From: Rhodoluna sp.
GTDB lineage: Bacteria; Actinomycetota; Actinomycetes; Actinomycetales; Microbacteriaceae
Length of the DNA: 37,368 nt
Direction: 5' to 3'
Assembly (NCBI GenBank): GCA_030831605.1
Contig: JAURKU010000010.1
Span: forward strand, 1 to 37,368
A model generated the notes under the pieces. The model had not been told where the DNA came from. It ran no database searches and saw only the letters and a list, made by a program, of their open reading frames with translations. Position numbers and translations under genes: made by a program. This document shows positions 1 through 8,138 of this stretch, in pieces (the first letter of the stretch is position 1; each line of letters starts with the position of its first letter).

Positions 1-378
1 CTCAACCATAAACTGGTGATTTCCCTCGGCGCGATTACCGTCGTTCCAGACCATCCAGGTTTTACCTTGAAGGTAAAACAGTCTTGGATCAGCAAACCAC
101 TGTCTGGAATGCTCATCAACGTTGGGATCGACGAATTCAATCAGGCTAGAAAACTCAACAGCACTACCGGAAATTACGTTCATTTCGGAATCTAGACGGC
201 AAATAGCAATTCTTCGAATCAAATCAGAATTTGCGACGAACCTGTAGGCCATGATGAAACCGTTTCGCCCATCAGAGATGATTGCCGGGTTGAATACGTG
301 GATGCCTTCGCCACTAATCTCTTTCCAACTACTTGGCACCATGGCCGTGATGTCGGCGGACTTGGATGTAAAAGTCAT
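1..378 (-). CDS. Beta-propeller glycosidase-like protein, 3' part outside window
   Basis: This ORF is absent from the supplied track because it runs off the window. Reading minus from the ATG at 378 gives 126 open codons (MTFTSKSADITAMVPSSW...). The segment DPRLFYLQGKTWMVWNDG resembles the blade motif of five-bladed beta-propeller glycosidases (GH43/GH130/GH32-like folds), in which an acidic residue starts a D-x-R-L-hydrophobic strand. There is no signal peptide, so it is probably cytoplasmic. It may act on an oligosaccharide or sugar-phosphate, but the substrate cannot be told from a third of a protein. It is transcribed away from the 147-aa membrane protein with about 160 bases between them. 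The coding frame is secure; the family call is moderate. Confidence 0.5.
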   Translation of the reverse strand, partial: MTFTSKSADITAMVPSSWKEISGEGIHVFNPAIISDGRNGFIMAYRFVANSDLIRRIAICRLDSEMNVISGSAVEFSSLIEFVDPNVDEHSRQWFADPRLFYLQGKTWMVWNDGNRAEGNHQFMVE

Positions 379-394
379 AAAAACCCTAATAAGT

Positions 395-412
395 TGAAGT
401 CCCCAGACTTCA
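395..412. promoter_or_regulatory. Perfect 7-bp palindrome in the 5' region of the glycosidase-like gene
   Basis: TGAAGTC-CCCA-GACTTCA forms perfect 7-base arms around a 4-base centre, ending 17 bases upstream of the ATG at 378. It could be an operator or an mRNA hairpin near the ribosome binding site. The rest of 379-539 shows a short GCCC-TTA-GGGC hairpin near 484-494 with no convincing T-tract, and no clear promoter. Confidence 0.3.
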
Positions 413-539
413 TAATGGAAACTGTTTGGTCTAAGTCTATTCAGTCGGCTTTGATTTACCGGTTATGTTGCCAGACAGGGCCCTTAGGGCACTTTTAGCC
501 TAGCTTCAACCAGCTTTGACTCTTAGCTGAGGGATTGTT

Positions 540-983
540 CTAGGCTTTAGTGCGCTTTTTTAGAAGTGAAATTATGAATAACACGATAAGAGCGTAAAAA
601 ACCGGCCAGTTCAACGCCGCACCAGGAGGGACATGCGAGCTTTCCAATTCTCCCATGAAACCTGCTAAAGCCCGAAGAGGGGCATCTAGGCTCAGAGATA
701 AAATCACGAGTGGCGTGAGTCCCTTATAGACAAAAAATATTACGAGCAGCAAAGCTGCAAGAAGCAATTGAATTGCTCCCCACTGATGAAATAACGCCAC
801 GACGTTGTTTCCGTCAGGGCCAGAAATCTCTACTCCAGCGATGCTGTTAGCACCTCCGTCAGGCGCAAATAGGTGGATGCCGCTGCGGACAATCACAACC
901 AACAAAAACAGAAAAGCCATTACCCTGACGAAGCGGTAGCCATCGTAATCTCTCGGGTTACTAGGAAAAACTGAATTTCTCAA
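540..983 (-). CDS. Small integral membrane protein, unknown function
   Basis: 147 aa with about four hydrophobic segments (roughly residues 20-38, 64-80, 85-108, 127-141) and a basic C-terminus (KKRTKA), consistent with a polytopic inner-membrane protein. No catalytic or transport motif was recognised. The start codon is TTG, preceded by GAGAGG at good spacing (GAGAGG-CCATA-TTG). It stands alone between the glycosidase-like gene and tRNA-Arg. Upstream at 1005-1019 is the inverted repeat GCACTA-ATC-TAGTGC, a possible operator. It resembles small DUF4345-type membrane proteins only in size and hydrophobicity, so no function is assigned. Confidence 0.65.
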   Translation of the reverse strand: MRNSVFPSNPRDYDGYRFVRVMAFLFLLVVIVRSGIHLFAPDGGANSIAGVEISGPDGNNVVALFHQWGAIQLLLAALLLVIFFVYKGLTPLVILSLSLDAPLRALAGFMGELESSHVPPGAALNWPVFYALIVLFIISLLKKRTKA

Positions 984-1093
984 TATGGCCTCTCAAACGT
1001 TACGGCACTAATCTAGTGCATAAAAGAAACCTGGTAGCGGTAGTTTAGGCTCGTGTATTCTCAAGGATCTTGGAAATTACATGATTCACTAAG

Positions 1094-1166
1094 CGCCCTC
1101 GGTAGGAATCGAACCTACGACCAAGAGATTAGAAGGCTCTTGCTCTATCCACTGAGCTACGAGGGC
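1094..1166 (-). tRNA. tRNA-Arg (anticodon UCU)
   Basis: On the minus strand the sequence folds as a full cloverleaf: acceptor GCCCTCG/CGAGGGC, D stem GCTC/GAGC, anticodon loop CTTCTAA giving UCU, T arm GTAGG-TTCGATT-CCTAC, discriminator G. CCA is not encoded. The anticodon stem pairs AGAG with CTCT, but its loop-closing position 31-39 is a C-U mismatch. A -10-like TAAACT lies at 1185-1190, about 18 bases before the 5' end. This tRNA reads AGA and AGG. Confidence 0.93.
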
Positions 1167-1254
1167 GAATTTGCTTCAAAGGACAGTTTAGCGCAACTGG
1201 GCTAACAGCACTAAAACGTAGCTTTCTGAGTTATACAGTGAACTTAGGTGCGCG

Positions 1255-2175
1255 TTAATCGTGAAGCAATTCACCCACTTCCACCAGATTTGTTGGTGGA
1301 ATGGCAACAATCATCCTATTGTTCAGGAACTCACTTTCCTGTTCCGTGAGAGGCCCCCGGCCCAGGACCGCGTGGTAGTCATCGTAAAGGTCGTAAATGC
1401 TGCCAAAGCTATTACAGGTATCCACCTGCGCGACCGGCGCGCCCGAGAGCCACCAAATTTGTTCACCCGCATTTACTGAGACAGACTTGAAGTCGCTAAA
1501 TTTGTATTCGGTTAATTTTGCTTTAGTAGGTAAGTAATACTCCACATTGTCCTCCCAAAGCACCAATCTGTAGCCATCTTCAAACTCAGTCTGTGAACTA
1601 TCTAGTATTGGATCTTCGGGGCTTACCCAAGTGACAGCGCCGGTTTCATCAGTGCAATTAAGTTCTAGATGGAAATTATTTGGATATAGAACTGGCCCAG
1701 TCCAAGTCCTTGTGGAAGGATATGGTTTTCCATCTGGAGTTGCATCGACTAGTAGATTCTCACCCCAATATTCTTTGGGGATCAGATAATAAAACTTATC
1801 GGCATTCCAAAAAAGATGCGGATAACTGATCAAATAATAAGTTTGACTGTTATTTCCCTGTAAGAAGAAACCTGATGGTTGAATCTCTGAAGGAGGAACA
1901 GCGGCATCGCCCTTGGGCCCTTGAATTCCTTGGAGGCCAACTGGCCCTTGCTCACCCCTAGGTCCAACAGAGTTCCAGCTTATTGCGGTTGTACCCCTAG
2001 GGCAGGTTTTAGGTGTATTTGAAACCTTAGTGATGTTGCCATTAACACCAGTTACACAGGCATAAATAACCTGTTCACTGCTTACATTGTTTACAGATTG
2101 CCCAAAAGCAAATCCACCACTAGTCATAGCTAAAGCAGCTACAACTGCAAAGGCTAGTTTCTCTTTCCTTGTCAT
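1255..2175 (-). CDS. Exported protein with short collagen-like stretch
   Basis: 306 aa. Residues 1-25 form a signal peptide (MTRKEK, hydrophobic core, FAFGQS cleavage area). Residues 38-70 carry the Cys-containing module seen before collagen repeats in many actinobacterial surface proteins (IYACVTGVNG...CPRGTTAISWNSV). Residues 71-91 are seven Gly-X-Y triplets. Residues 95-306 are a globular region rich in aromatic and acidic residues with a few Cys; I do not recognise the fold. No LPXTG motif or C-terminal membrane anchor is seen, so the protein is probably secreted or held by interactions. A minus-strand terminator-like hairpin separates it from the upstream collagen-like pair. Function is unknown; surface adhesion or a matrix role is inference. 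Confidence 0.75.
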   Translation of the reverse strand: MTRKEKLAFAVVAALAMTSGGFAFGQSVNNVSSEQVIYACVTGVNGNITKVSNTPKTCPRGTTAISWNSVGPRGEQGPVGLQGIQGPKGDAAVPPSEIQPSGFFLQGNNSQTYYLISYPHLFWNADKFYYLIPKEYWGENLLVDATPDGKPYPSTRTWTGPVLYPNNFHLELNCTDETGAVTWVSPEDPILDSSQTEFEDGYRLVLWEDNVEYYLPTKAKLTEYKFSDFKSVSVNAGEQIWWLSGAPVAQVDTCNSFGSIYDLYDDYHAVLGRGPLTEQESEFLNNRMIVAIPPTNLVEVGELLHD

Positions 2176-2225
2176 GTTCTTATTACCCTTCAGCGAATTT
2201 ACTTAGAAGTGAGTGATACAACTAA

Positions 2226-2247
2226 AAAGATAACAGTTTATCTGTTA
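2226..2247 (-). terminator. AT-rich intrinsic terminator after the collagen-like gene pair
   Basis: On the minus strand TAACAG-ATAAA-CTGTTA forms a perfect 6-bp hairpin followed by TCTTTTTAG. The stem is weak but the U-tract follows directly, and it lies downstream of the 194-aa gene and upstream of the 306-aa gene. Confidence 0.5.
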
Positions 2248-2289
2248 CGCCTCGCTGAGCGGCTCTGGGCTTAGATCGCTCGAAAGTAA

Positions 2290-2874
2290 TTACTTCTTAC
2301 CGCTAGAGCCTTTGGCTCCAGTTTCACCTTTAGCTCCGCGAGGGCCAGCAGCACCGGAGGCACCGGTGGCACCGGTTGAACCTGTTTCGCCTTTAGCGCC
2401 GGTTGCTCCTCTAGGGCCAACATTAGGGTTTCTTGGTCTTAGAACATCCCACATGTAGATCAAGAAAACAGGTAGCAGGATGTCGGTCAAGACAAAGATC
2501 GGATATTGGATCAAGTAGCCGGTGTACCAGGTTCCTTTTTGAAGAAACAAGGTGATGTGGCTAGAAATCAGTGAGATTGGCCAGACGACTGCAACGATTG
2601 GGAGGAACCTAACTAGATTTGAGTGGCCTGAGGCGTATCTCATCAAGATAACTGCTGGCCCGACTAGAAGCAAAATCCAGCCAATAGAAGAGATGGTCAG
2701 CTCTATTGCTCGAACTGGGTCCCCTTCAGCCATTGGGTTGAATAGGAAAAACCTTGGGAAGGTTAGGACAAGGGTTGCAATCAGGAAGGAGATGAATAAA
2801 CCAATCCCACCAACTACCAATCTGTGACTTATCTTTGAGTGATCCTCTTGAGGGGCAATGTGTAGGTTAATCAT
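2290..2874 (-). CDS. Four-TM membrane protein with C-terminal collagen-like tail
   Basis: 194 aa. Four predicted membrane helices (about 19-40, 57-78, 88-110, 118-142) are followed by DVLRPRNPNV and then 14 uninterrupted Gly-X-Y triplets that run to the last residue (about 153-194), rich in Ala, Thr, Lys and Glu. Basic residues flank the loop near 79-88 and the start of the tail, so the positive-inside rule places both termini in the cytoplasm, which is odd for a collagen-like tail. It lies 11 bases downstream of the 398-aa collagen-like gene and is probably co-transcribed. No enzyme motif is seen. A helix miscount would move the tail outside. Confidence 0.72.
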   Translation of the reverse strand: MINLHIAPQEDHSKISHRLVVGGIGLFISFLIATLVLTFPRFFLFNPMAEGDPVRAIELTISSIGWILLLVGPAVILMRYASGHSNLVRFLPIVAVVWPISLISSHITLFLQKGTWYTGYLIQYPIFVLTDILLPVFLIYMWDVLRPRNPNVGPRGATGAKGETGSTGATGASGAAGPRGAKGETGAKGSSGKK

Positions 2875-2885
2875 TTTTACTCTTT

Positions 2886-4082
2886 CTATTCGTTTGTTTC
2901 GTAGGTTCCAGAGATGTAGAAGTAATCCTGGGTACTTAGGTTGTGTGGCGAGTTGTGATCCATTTCAAGATCTCTTGTTCCGGATGGATAAAAAAGCATC
3001 AACTGAGTTGAGTTCGGACTAACATCAGCTGAAATTGCGTAGTGTTCGTGTGAACCAACAGCATGAATGGCAGCATCCCTAAATACATAGTCGCCAGCTG
3101 CTTTGAATGGCAAAGTTAGCGAGTAATCACCGGTTCCAAAATTTGTAACGGATGCTAAAGAGATGTAGATCCTGAAGTGAACCAGCGGTCCGTTCTTTAT
3201 GTAATAAGAGGAAGCTGGATTGCTTGAGTAAGTAAGGCCAGTTCCCGTCCAAGAGGAGGAATAGTAAATAGCTGAGCCAGAAATACCAGGAGGTCCCGGC
3301 GGTCCTGCAGGACCCTGAGCACCAGTATCTCCCTTGTCACCTTTTTCACCCTGTGCACCAGCAGGACCCATCGGACCAGTTTCACCGGTTGCACCAATTG
3401 CACCTTGTGGACCTTGGTCACCTATGTCACCCTTTGCTCCGGTTTCACCAATCGGACCCATTGGACCAGTGTCACCGGTTAGACCGGTATCACCCTTTGC
3501 CCCAGTTGCTCCTGGAAGACCTTGCTCTCCTTGTGCTCCTGTGTCACCTTTTTCACCCTGCGGGCCAATCGGACCCATCGGGCCGGTTGAGCCATCAACA
3601 CCAGCCAGCCCAGCGATTCCCTGAATGCCGGGTAAGCCTTGCTCTCCCTGTGGACCGGTTGCACCATTAGCTCCGGTCAAACCTGTTGGACCGATGGCGC
3701 CCTGCGGGCCGATTGGTCCTCTGGGTCCGGTTAAACCAATCGATCCAGCAGGACCGACAGCACCAATATCTCCCGGTTCACCTTTAGGTCCTTGTGGCCC
3801 GGAACCTAAAATGGAGCCGAGCAGCCCTTGCGGTCCGGTTTCTCCTTCATCGCTCGGGTCTGGAGTTTGCGATCCACCTTGCGGGCCAACGGCAACGGCA
3901 ACTGGTCCTGGTGGGCCGACTACCTCTTTGGGAAGTGAAATTACTCTAGTGAATCCGGTGAGCAGCATAAAAATAATGAAGCCGAGAATTAGAAATAGCG
4001 ATGTGAGAAATGTTGTTCTGACTACAAGATCCGGTAAAGGCTTCGTTGGAATTTTTTTACCGTAGTAGTCAAATTGGCTCAT
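2886..4082 (-). CDS. Membrane-anchored collagen-like protein with C-terminal beta domain
   Basis: 398 aa. The short N-terminus is followed by one membrane helix (about 23-45), an imperfect Gly/Pro linker (55-94), 58 uninterrupted Gly-X-Y triplets (95-268) and a roughly 130-residue C-terminal domain (269-398) rich in Tyr, Ser and Thr that ends in YISGTYETNE. That domain looks like a jelly-roll or phage-tail-like beta sandwich, as often found capping bacterial collagens; the fold is inference. The expected topology is type II: N-terminus inside, triple-helical stalk and tip outside. Pro and charged residues, including GEKGDKGDT, fit bacterial triple helices that lack hydroxyproline. It is first gene of a probable two-gene operon. 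Confidence 0.85.
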   Translation of the reverse strand: MSQFDYYGKKIPTKPLPDLVVRTTFLTSLFLILGFIIFMLLTGFTRVISLPKEVVGPPGPVAVAVGPQGGSQTPDPSDEGETGPQGLLGSILGSGPQGPKGEPGDIGAVGPAGSIGLTGPRGPIGPQGAIGPTGLTGANGATGPQGEQGLPGIQGIAGLAGVDGSTGPMGPIGPQGEKGDTGAQGEQGLPGATGAKGDTGLTGDTGPMGPIGETGAKGDIGDQGPQGAIGATGETGPMGPAGAQGEKGDKGDTGAQGPAGPPGPPGISGSAIYYSSSWTGTGLTYSSNPASSYYIKNGPLVHFRIYISLASVTNFGTGDYSLTLPFKAAGDYVFRDAAIHAVGSHEHYAISADVSPNSTQLMLFYPSGTRDLEMDHNSPHNLSTQDYFYISGTYETNE

Positions 4083-4136
4083 GTCCCGAGCCTATTGCCT
4101 CATGGAAACAAAACGTCGCCATTTGGAAAAACCAGG

Positions 4137-4176
4137 CACTTAGTTTTAAGTATCCATTCGCCTAGTTCTAAGTGAA
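4137..4176 (-). promoter_or_regulatory. Candidate promoter bracketed by an inverted repeat
   Basis: In the 181-bp divergent region between the collagen-like operon and the RND gene, arms CACTTAG (4137-4143) and CTAAGTG (4168-4174) form a 7-bp inverted repeat 24 bases apart. On the minus strand a candidate -35 TTCACT (4176-4171) and -10 GATACT (4154-4149), 16 bases apart, sit between or overlap the arms. The -10/-35 matches are only 4/6 each. Confidence 0.3.
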
Positions 4177-4263
4177 TTGGGAGTGTATGTAGTGAATTGT
4201 TACCTTTGCGGTCCGCTAATCTTGTATTAGTCAAAGAAAAATACCTAATAAATCGGAGATTTA

Positions 4264-7200
4264 ATGTTCCGCCTTTCAAAATTATCCTTAGCAAACCGCT
4301 CGGTTATTGCCCTTGTGACAGTGATCCTTGCTCTATTCGGTCTTATTTCAGTGAGCCAGCTAAAGCAAGAGCTATTCCCCTCCCTCGAGTTCCCTCAAGC
4401 CGCTGTGGTTACCAGTTACCCAGGAGCATCACCGGAAGTTGTTGACGCTCAGGTCAGCCGAGTTTTGGAACAAGCGATTTCTACTGTGGAGGGAGTGGAA
4501 ACTACTTCCTCAACCAGCCAGAGCAATCTTTCGACTGTGCGGGTAACTTTTGATTTTGGCACTACAAGTGCGAAGGTAACGGAACTTCTAAACAATGCAG
4601 TTGACTCAGTGAAGGCCACTCTTCCAGCGGCAGCAACTCCAAAGATATTTAGCGGTGGCCTCGAAACTATTCCGGTAGTAATTATGAGCGTTTCGGCTAA
4701 CTCCGGCGATAACAGCGAGATCAGCGAGTTGCTTCCTGATCTCGCAACGACACTTTTCAAGAAGGTGCCGGGTGTAAAAGATGTTCAGATTGGTGGAATC
4801 AGGGATTACCGCATCAACCTTGAACTAAACCAGATGCTGATGGCAGGATCAGGGCTAAACAGCCAGTCAATTCAAACAGCGCTCAAAACTAATGGCTTTG
4901 TTGTTCCGGCAGGAACGTTGGAGGATAGCGAAGGCCAGATTTCCGTTGAAGTTGGAAGCCCGGTTGAATCAATAGCCGCTTTAGAAACTCTGCCACTCAA
5001 TGGAACACTAACCCTCGGTGATGTCGCGGAAATTAGTTATGACCCGGCCCCAATCACCAGTATCTCTAGGGTGGATGGCAAACCAGCTTTGGCAATTGCT
5101 ATCACTAAAACTCAAGAGGGAAATACCGTTTCAATCTCGCAGGCAATAAAGCCATTGCAAGATGATCTGGCTGAGAAACTAGGTGGCGACGTAGAGGTCA
5201 AGGAGACCTTCAACCAGGCTCCTTTTATTGAAAAATCAATTGCCGATTTAGTCAAAGAAGGTGGCTTAGGACTTACCTTCGCAATTATCATCATTCTGAT
5301 TTTCCTAACCTCATGGCGCTCCACCTTGGTTACTGCCATATCTATCCCTACCTCGCTACTGGTTGCTTTTATTGGTTTGTCCGGTTTTGGTTACTCGCTC
5401 AACCTATTTACCCTGAGCGCTCTAACTATTGCTATCGGTCGTGTAGTGGATGACTCAATTGTGGTAATTGAAAACATCAACCGACACCTGTCCTATGGCG
5501 AAGAGAAACTTGAAGCAATCCTCAATGCTGTTCGTGAGGTAGCCGGTGCAATTACGGCAGCCACGCTCACCACAGTCGCTGTTTTCTTACCGATTGCCGG
5601 TGTTGGCGGTCTAGTTGGGCAGCTATTTAGACCCTTTGCGCTAACTTTTGCCTTGGCACTGATCGCATCACTACTTGTTTCCCTAACTATTGTTCCGGTA
5701 ATCGCCTACTGGTTCCTAAAGAACAAGTATGCGCTGGGCAAACTCACTCCAGCGCAAAGCAAGAAGCAGGCTGAAAAGATTCGCCTGGAGGAGAACGAGA
5801 AGGAACGCAAGTCGCTTTTGCAGCGCGGCTACCTACCAGTTCTTCGTCTAACTCAAAAGCGCCCAGTATTGACACTTGTTTCAGCTTTCGTGGTTTTGAT
5901 ATTCACATTCGGCCTAACCCCGTTTCTGAAAACAAACTTTATTGGTAACTCTGGATCAAACAGTTTCGCTGTTGCGCTAAGTGTCCCGCTAGGCAGCTCA
6001 CTTGAAGATAAGTCTGTTGCTGCTAAAAAAGTTGAGCAGCAACTACTTGATTCAGGAGATACCTTAGCCATCACCACCACCATTGGCTCTAACGACTCTA
6101 GAGTTGCCTTTGGCCAAACCGCCGGTGGCATCCAGTTCCAGGTCACCACTAAAGAAGGCGTAAACGGTGAGCTTTTCCAAGAAAAGATGACTAAGAAGTT
6201 CGCCGAGTTACCTGAGCAATACAAGGCAAAGTTTGAAAGCGGCCAGTCATTCGGTTCATCTGGAACTATCGATGTCACCGTAACTGCAAAAACAGACAGT
6301 CAGCTGCGCGAAGGTATAAAGAAGGTTGTCGATGCCCTTGATGGCAAGATCGCCAATGTTGAAGCGGAAATCACCAGCACTCTCAGTGAAAAGCAGCGAA
6401 CCCTAAAAATCACGGTTGACCGCAGCGTAGCAAGCCAAGTTGGATTAAGTGAAATTGCCATTGCTGGCATCGTTTCAAGTGCGATGACCCCGCAGTCAAT
6501 CGGTTCGATCAATATTGACAATAAGTCAACCGCTATTTACGTAAAATCCGATAACGTCCCAGAAACTATCGATGAGGTAAAGGCGATCAGGATTCCAACC
6601 ATGGCTGGAATCAGACCGTTAACCTCACTTGCCGATGTTGAGATTGCTCTGGTGCCAACCAAGGTAACTACACAGGATGGTGATCGGGCAGCGACAGTTT
6701 CGCTTACCCCGAAGGCAGATGCCAGCCTTACGACAATCACGATGGATGTTTCTAAAGAATTGGATAACTTGAAAGACAAGATGCCGCTTGGCACCACATT
6801 GCTTCCACTGGGCGGTGTATCAGCTGACCAAGCAGAATCCTTCAACCAGTTATTCCTAGCCTTACTGGCGGCCATCTGTATCGTTTATCTGATCATGGTG
6901 GCAACCTTCAGATCGCTAATGCAACCGCTGGTGCTATTGATTTCGATTCCATTTGCCGCGACCGGAGCTTTCGTCGCATTGCTGATAACCAACACAGCTC
7001 TAGGATTACCCGCTCTAATTGGAATGCTGCTTTTGGTTGGAATCGTGGTCACCAACGCCATTGTGCTTATTGACCTAATCAATCAGTATCGAGTTCAAGG
7101 TGTCCCGCTTGAGGAAGCGATCATGGATGGAGCAAGACAGCGTCTAAGACCGATTCTGATGACCGCACTTGCAACCATCGGTGCGCTTATGCCACTGGTA

Positions 7201-7365
7201 CTCGGCTTTACTGGTTCCGGAGGATTTATCTCACAACCACTGGGTATTGTCGTGGTCGGTGGCTTGTTCTCATCGACACTTCTAACTTTGGTGATTGTTC
7301 CGGTGCTATATCGACTAACCGAAGGTAGAAAAGAGCGCCGAGCTCTCAAGAAAGCCACTGCCTAA
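4264..7365 (+). CDS. RND-family efflux permease (AcrB/HAE1-like)
   Basis: 1033 aa, the usual length of an AcrB-type permease. An N-terminal helix (residues 10-28) precedes a porter domain with YPGASPEVVDAQVS, typical of RND pumps. A block of helices follows, including GRVVDDSIVVIENI. Its Asp396-Asp397 correspond to the TM4 proton-relay aspartates of AcrB. A second porter domain comes next, then the final helix block (about 870-1020). This is a proton-driven exporter in the cytoplasmic membrane, closest in style to Gram-positive SwrC-like pumps. No membrane-fusion or outer-membrane partner is adjacent, as expected in a monoderm. SD GGAG precedes the ATG. The substrate is unknown; drugs, lipids or surfactants are possible. 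Confidence 0.93.
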   Translation: MFRLSKLSLANRSVIALVTVILALFGLISVSQLKQELFPSLEFPQAAVVTSYPGASPEVVDAQVSRVLEQAISTVEGVETTSSTSQSNLSTVRVTFDFGTTSAKVTELLNNAVDSVKATLPAAATPKIFSGGLETIPVVIMSVSANSGDNSEISELLPDLATTLFKKVPGVKDVQIGGIRDYRINLELNQMLMAGSGLNSQSIQTALKTNGFVVPAGTLEDSEGQISVEVGSPVESIAALETLPLNGTLTLGDVAEISYDPAPITSISRVDGKPALAIAITKTQEGNTVSISQAIKPLQDDLAEKLGGDVEVKETFNQAPFIEKSIADLVKEGGLGLTFAIIIILIFLTSWRSTLVTAISIPTSLLVAFIGLSGFGYSLNLFTLSALTIAIGRVVDDSIVVIENINRHLSYGEEKLEAILNAVREVAGAITAATLTTVAVFLPIAGVGGLVGQLFRPFALTFALALIASLLVSLTIVPVIAYWFLKNKYALGKLTPAQSKKQAEKIRLEENEKERKSLLQRGYLPVLRLTQKRPVLTLVSAFVVLIFTFGLTPFLKTNFIGNSGSNSFAVALSVPLGSSLEDKSVAAKKVEQQLLDSGDTLAITTTIGSNDSRVAFGQTAGGIQFQVTTKEGVNGELFQEKMTKKFAELPEQYKAKFESGQSFGSSGTIDVTVTAKTDSQLREGIKKVVDALDGKIANVEAEITSTLSEKQRTLKITVDRSVASQVGLSEIAIAGIVSSAMTPQSIGSINIDNKSTAIYVKSDNVPETIDEVKAIRIPTMAGIRPLTSLADVEIALVPTKVTTQDGDRAATVSLTPKADASLTTITMDVSKELDNLKDKMPLGTTLLPLGGVSADQAESFNQLFLALLAAICIVYLIMVATFRSLMQPLVLLISIPFAATGAFVALLITNTALGLPALIGMLLLVGIVVTNAIVLIDLINQYRVQGVPLEEAIMDGARQRLRPILMTALATIGALMPLVLGFTGSGGFISQPLGIVVVGGLFSSTLLTLVIVPVLYRLTEGRKERRALKKATA

Positions 7366-7408
7366 AGCGTAGGATTATCCTGTCAGTAGGCAGAGCTAAG
7401 TTGAGTAA

Positions 7409-8011
7409 ATGATGAATATCCCCGAGTATCTAGTCTGGATCGATTGTGAAATGACTGGATTAGATCCAGAAAAAGACTGCCTGGTTGAAATAGCTGTTGT
7501 GATTACCGATATCCAACTGAATGTTGTCGATAAAGGTTTAGACCTAGTAATTAAACCGAGACCAGAATCATTAGCTGGTATGGATGATTACGTTCGCAAC
7601 ATGCACACCACCTCTGGCCTAATCAACGAGTTTGATAATGGTTTGGAACTCAAAGACGCTGAAGCTCAGGTCTTGGATTACATCAAGAAATATGTCCCAA
7701 CTGCAAAGCTTTCCCCACTAGCTGGCAACACCATCGGTACCGATCGAATGTTCATTTCAAGATACATGCCTGATCTCGATGGCCACCTGCATTACCGAAA
7801 CATCGACGTTTCGACCATCAAAGAGCTAGCTAAAAGATGGTTCCCCAAGGCTTATTTTCAGGCTCCCAAGAAAGTTGGCGGCCATCGTGCCTTAGCCGAC
7901 ATTCTGGAATCTATTGACGAGTTGCGACACTATCGCCAGAGCGTGTTCGTGGCAGAGTTTCAAGCACCGGCTGTAGTAACCGAAGGCTCTAGCCCTGCGG
8001 CTGAAGACTGA
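7409..8011 (+). CDS. orn: Oligoribonuclease
   Basis: 200 aa DEDDh 3'-5' exoribonuclease that degrades 2-5 nt RNAs, including pGpG, to mononucleotides in the cytoplasm. The catalytic set is visible: Asp12 and Glu14 (WIDCEMTGLDP), Asp112 (NTIGTDRMF), His159 and Asp164 (GGHRALADI). The C-terminus is about 15 residues longer than E. coli Orn, with an Ala/Glu tail. Two adjacent ATGs (7409, 7412) are possible starts and the ribosome binding site is weak. It is followed closely by tRNA-His and the YCII-like gene, and is probably co-transcribed with them; orn next to tRNA-His recurs in actinobacteria. Confidence 0.95.
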   Translation: MMNIPEYLVWIDCEMTGLDPEKDCLVEIAVVITDIQLNVVDKGLDLVIKPRPESLAGMDDYVRNMHTTSGLINEFDNGLELKDAEAQVLDYIKKYVPTAKLSPLAGNTIGTDRMFISRYMPDLDGHLHYRNIDVSTIKELAKRWFPKAYFQAPKKVGGHRALADILESIDELRHYRQSVFVAEFQAPAVVTEGSSPAAED

Positions 8012-8043
8012 TAAACTCTTAGCTGTGCTTCATTTGAAGCCAT

Positions 8044-8120
8044 GGTGGGTATAGCTCAGCTGGTAGAGCGCCTGGTTGTGGTCCAGGATGTCGCGGGTTC
8101 AAGTCCCGTTACTCACCCCA
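8044..8120 (+). tRNA. tRNA-His (anticodon GUG)
   Basis: Cloverleaf with acceptor GTGGGTA/TACTCAC, D stem GCTC/GAGC, anticodon stem CCTGG/CCAGG with loop TTGTGGT giving GUG, T arm GCGGG-TTCAAGT-CCCGT. The encoded extra 5' G (8044) faces the discriminator C73, the identity element of tRNA-His, and CCA is encoded at 8118-8120. Confidence 0.96.
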
Positions 8121-8138
8121 TAAAACCCTTGGAGAAAC

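Noticed and set aside
484-494. GCCC-TTA-GGGC hairpin as a terminator for the 147-aa gene
   Set aside because: The stem is four pairs and the minus strand lacks a U-tract; only the plus strand has a short TTTT and no gene there.
298-498. 66-aa plus-strand ORF
   Set aside because: Runs antisense to the glycosidase-like start, with no SD or domain.
3300-3830. Gly-X-Y DNA repeats as a CRISPR or satellite array
   Set aside because: Period is 3 codons-based and imperfect; no constant repeat with unique spacers exists.
3334-4065. Plus-strand Pro/Gly/Ser-rich ORFs (96, 105, 146 aa) opposite the collagen-like gene
   Set aside because: They are the reverse complement of Gly-X-Y codons, which automatically lack stops; no ribosome binding site or independent domain is seen.
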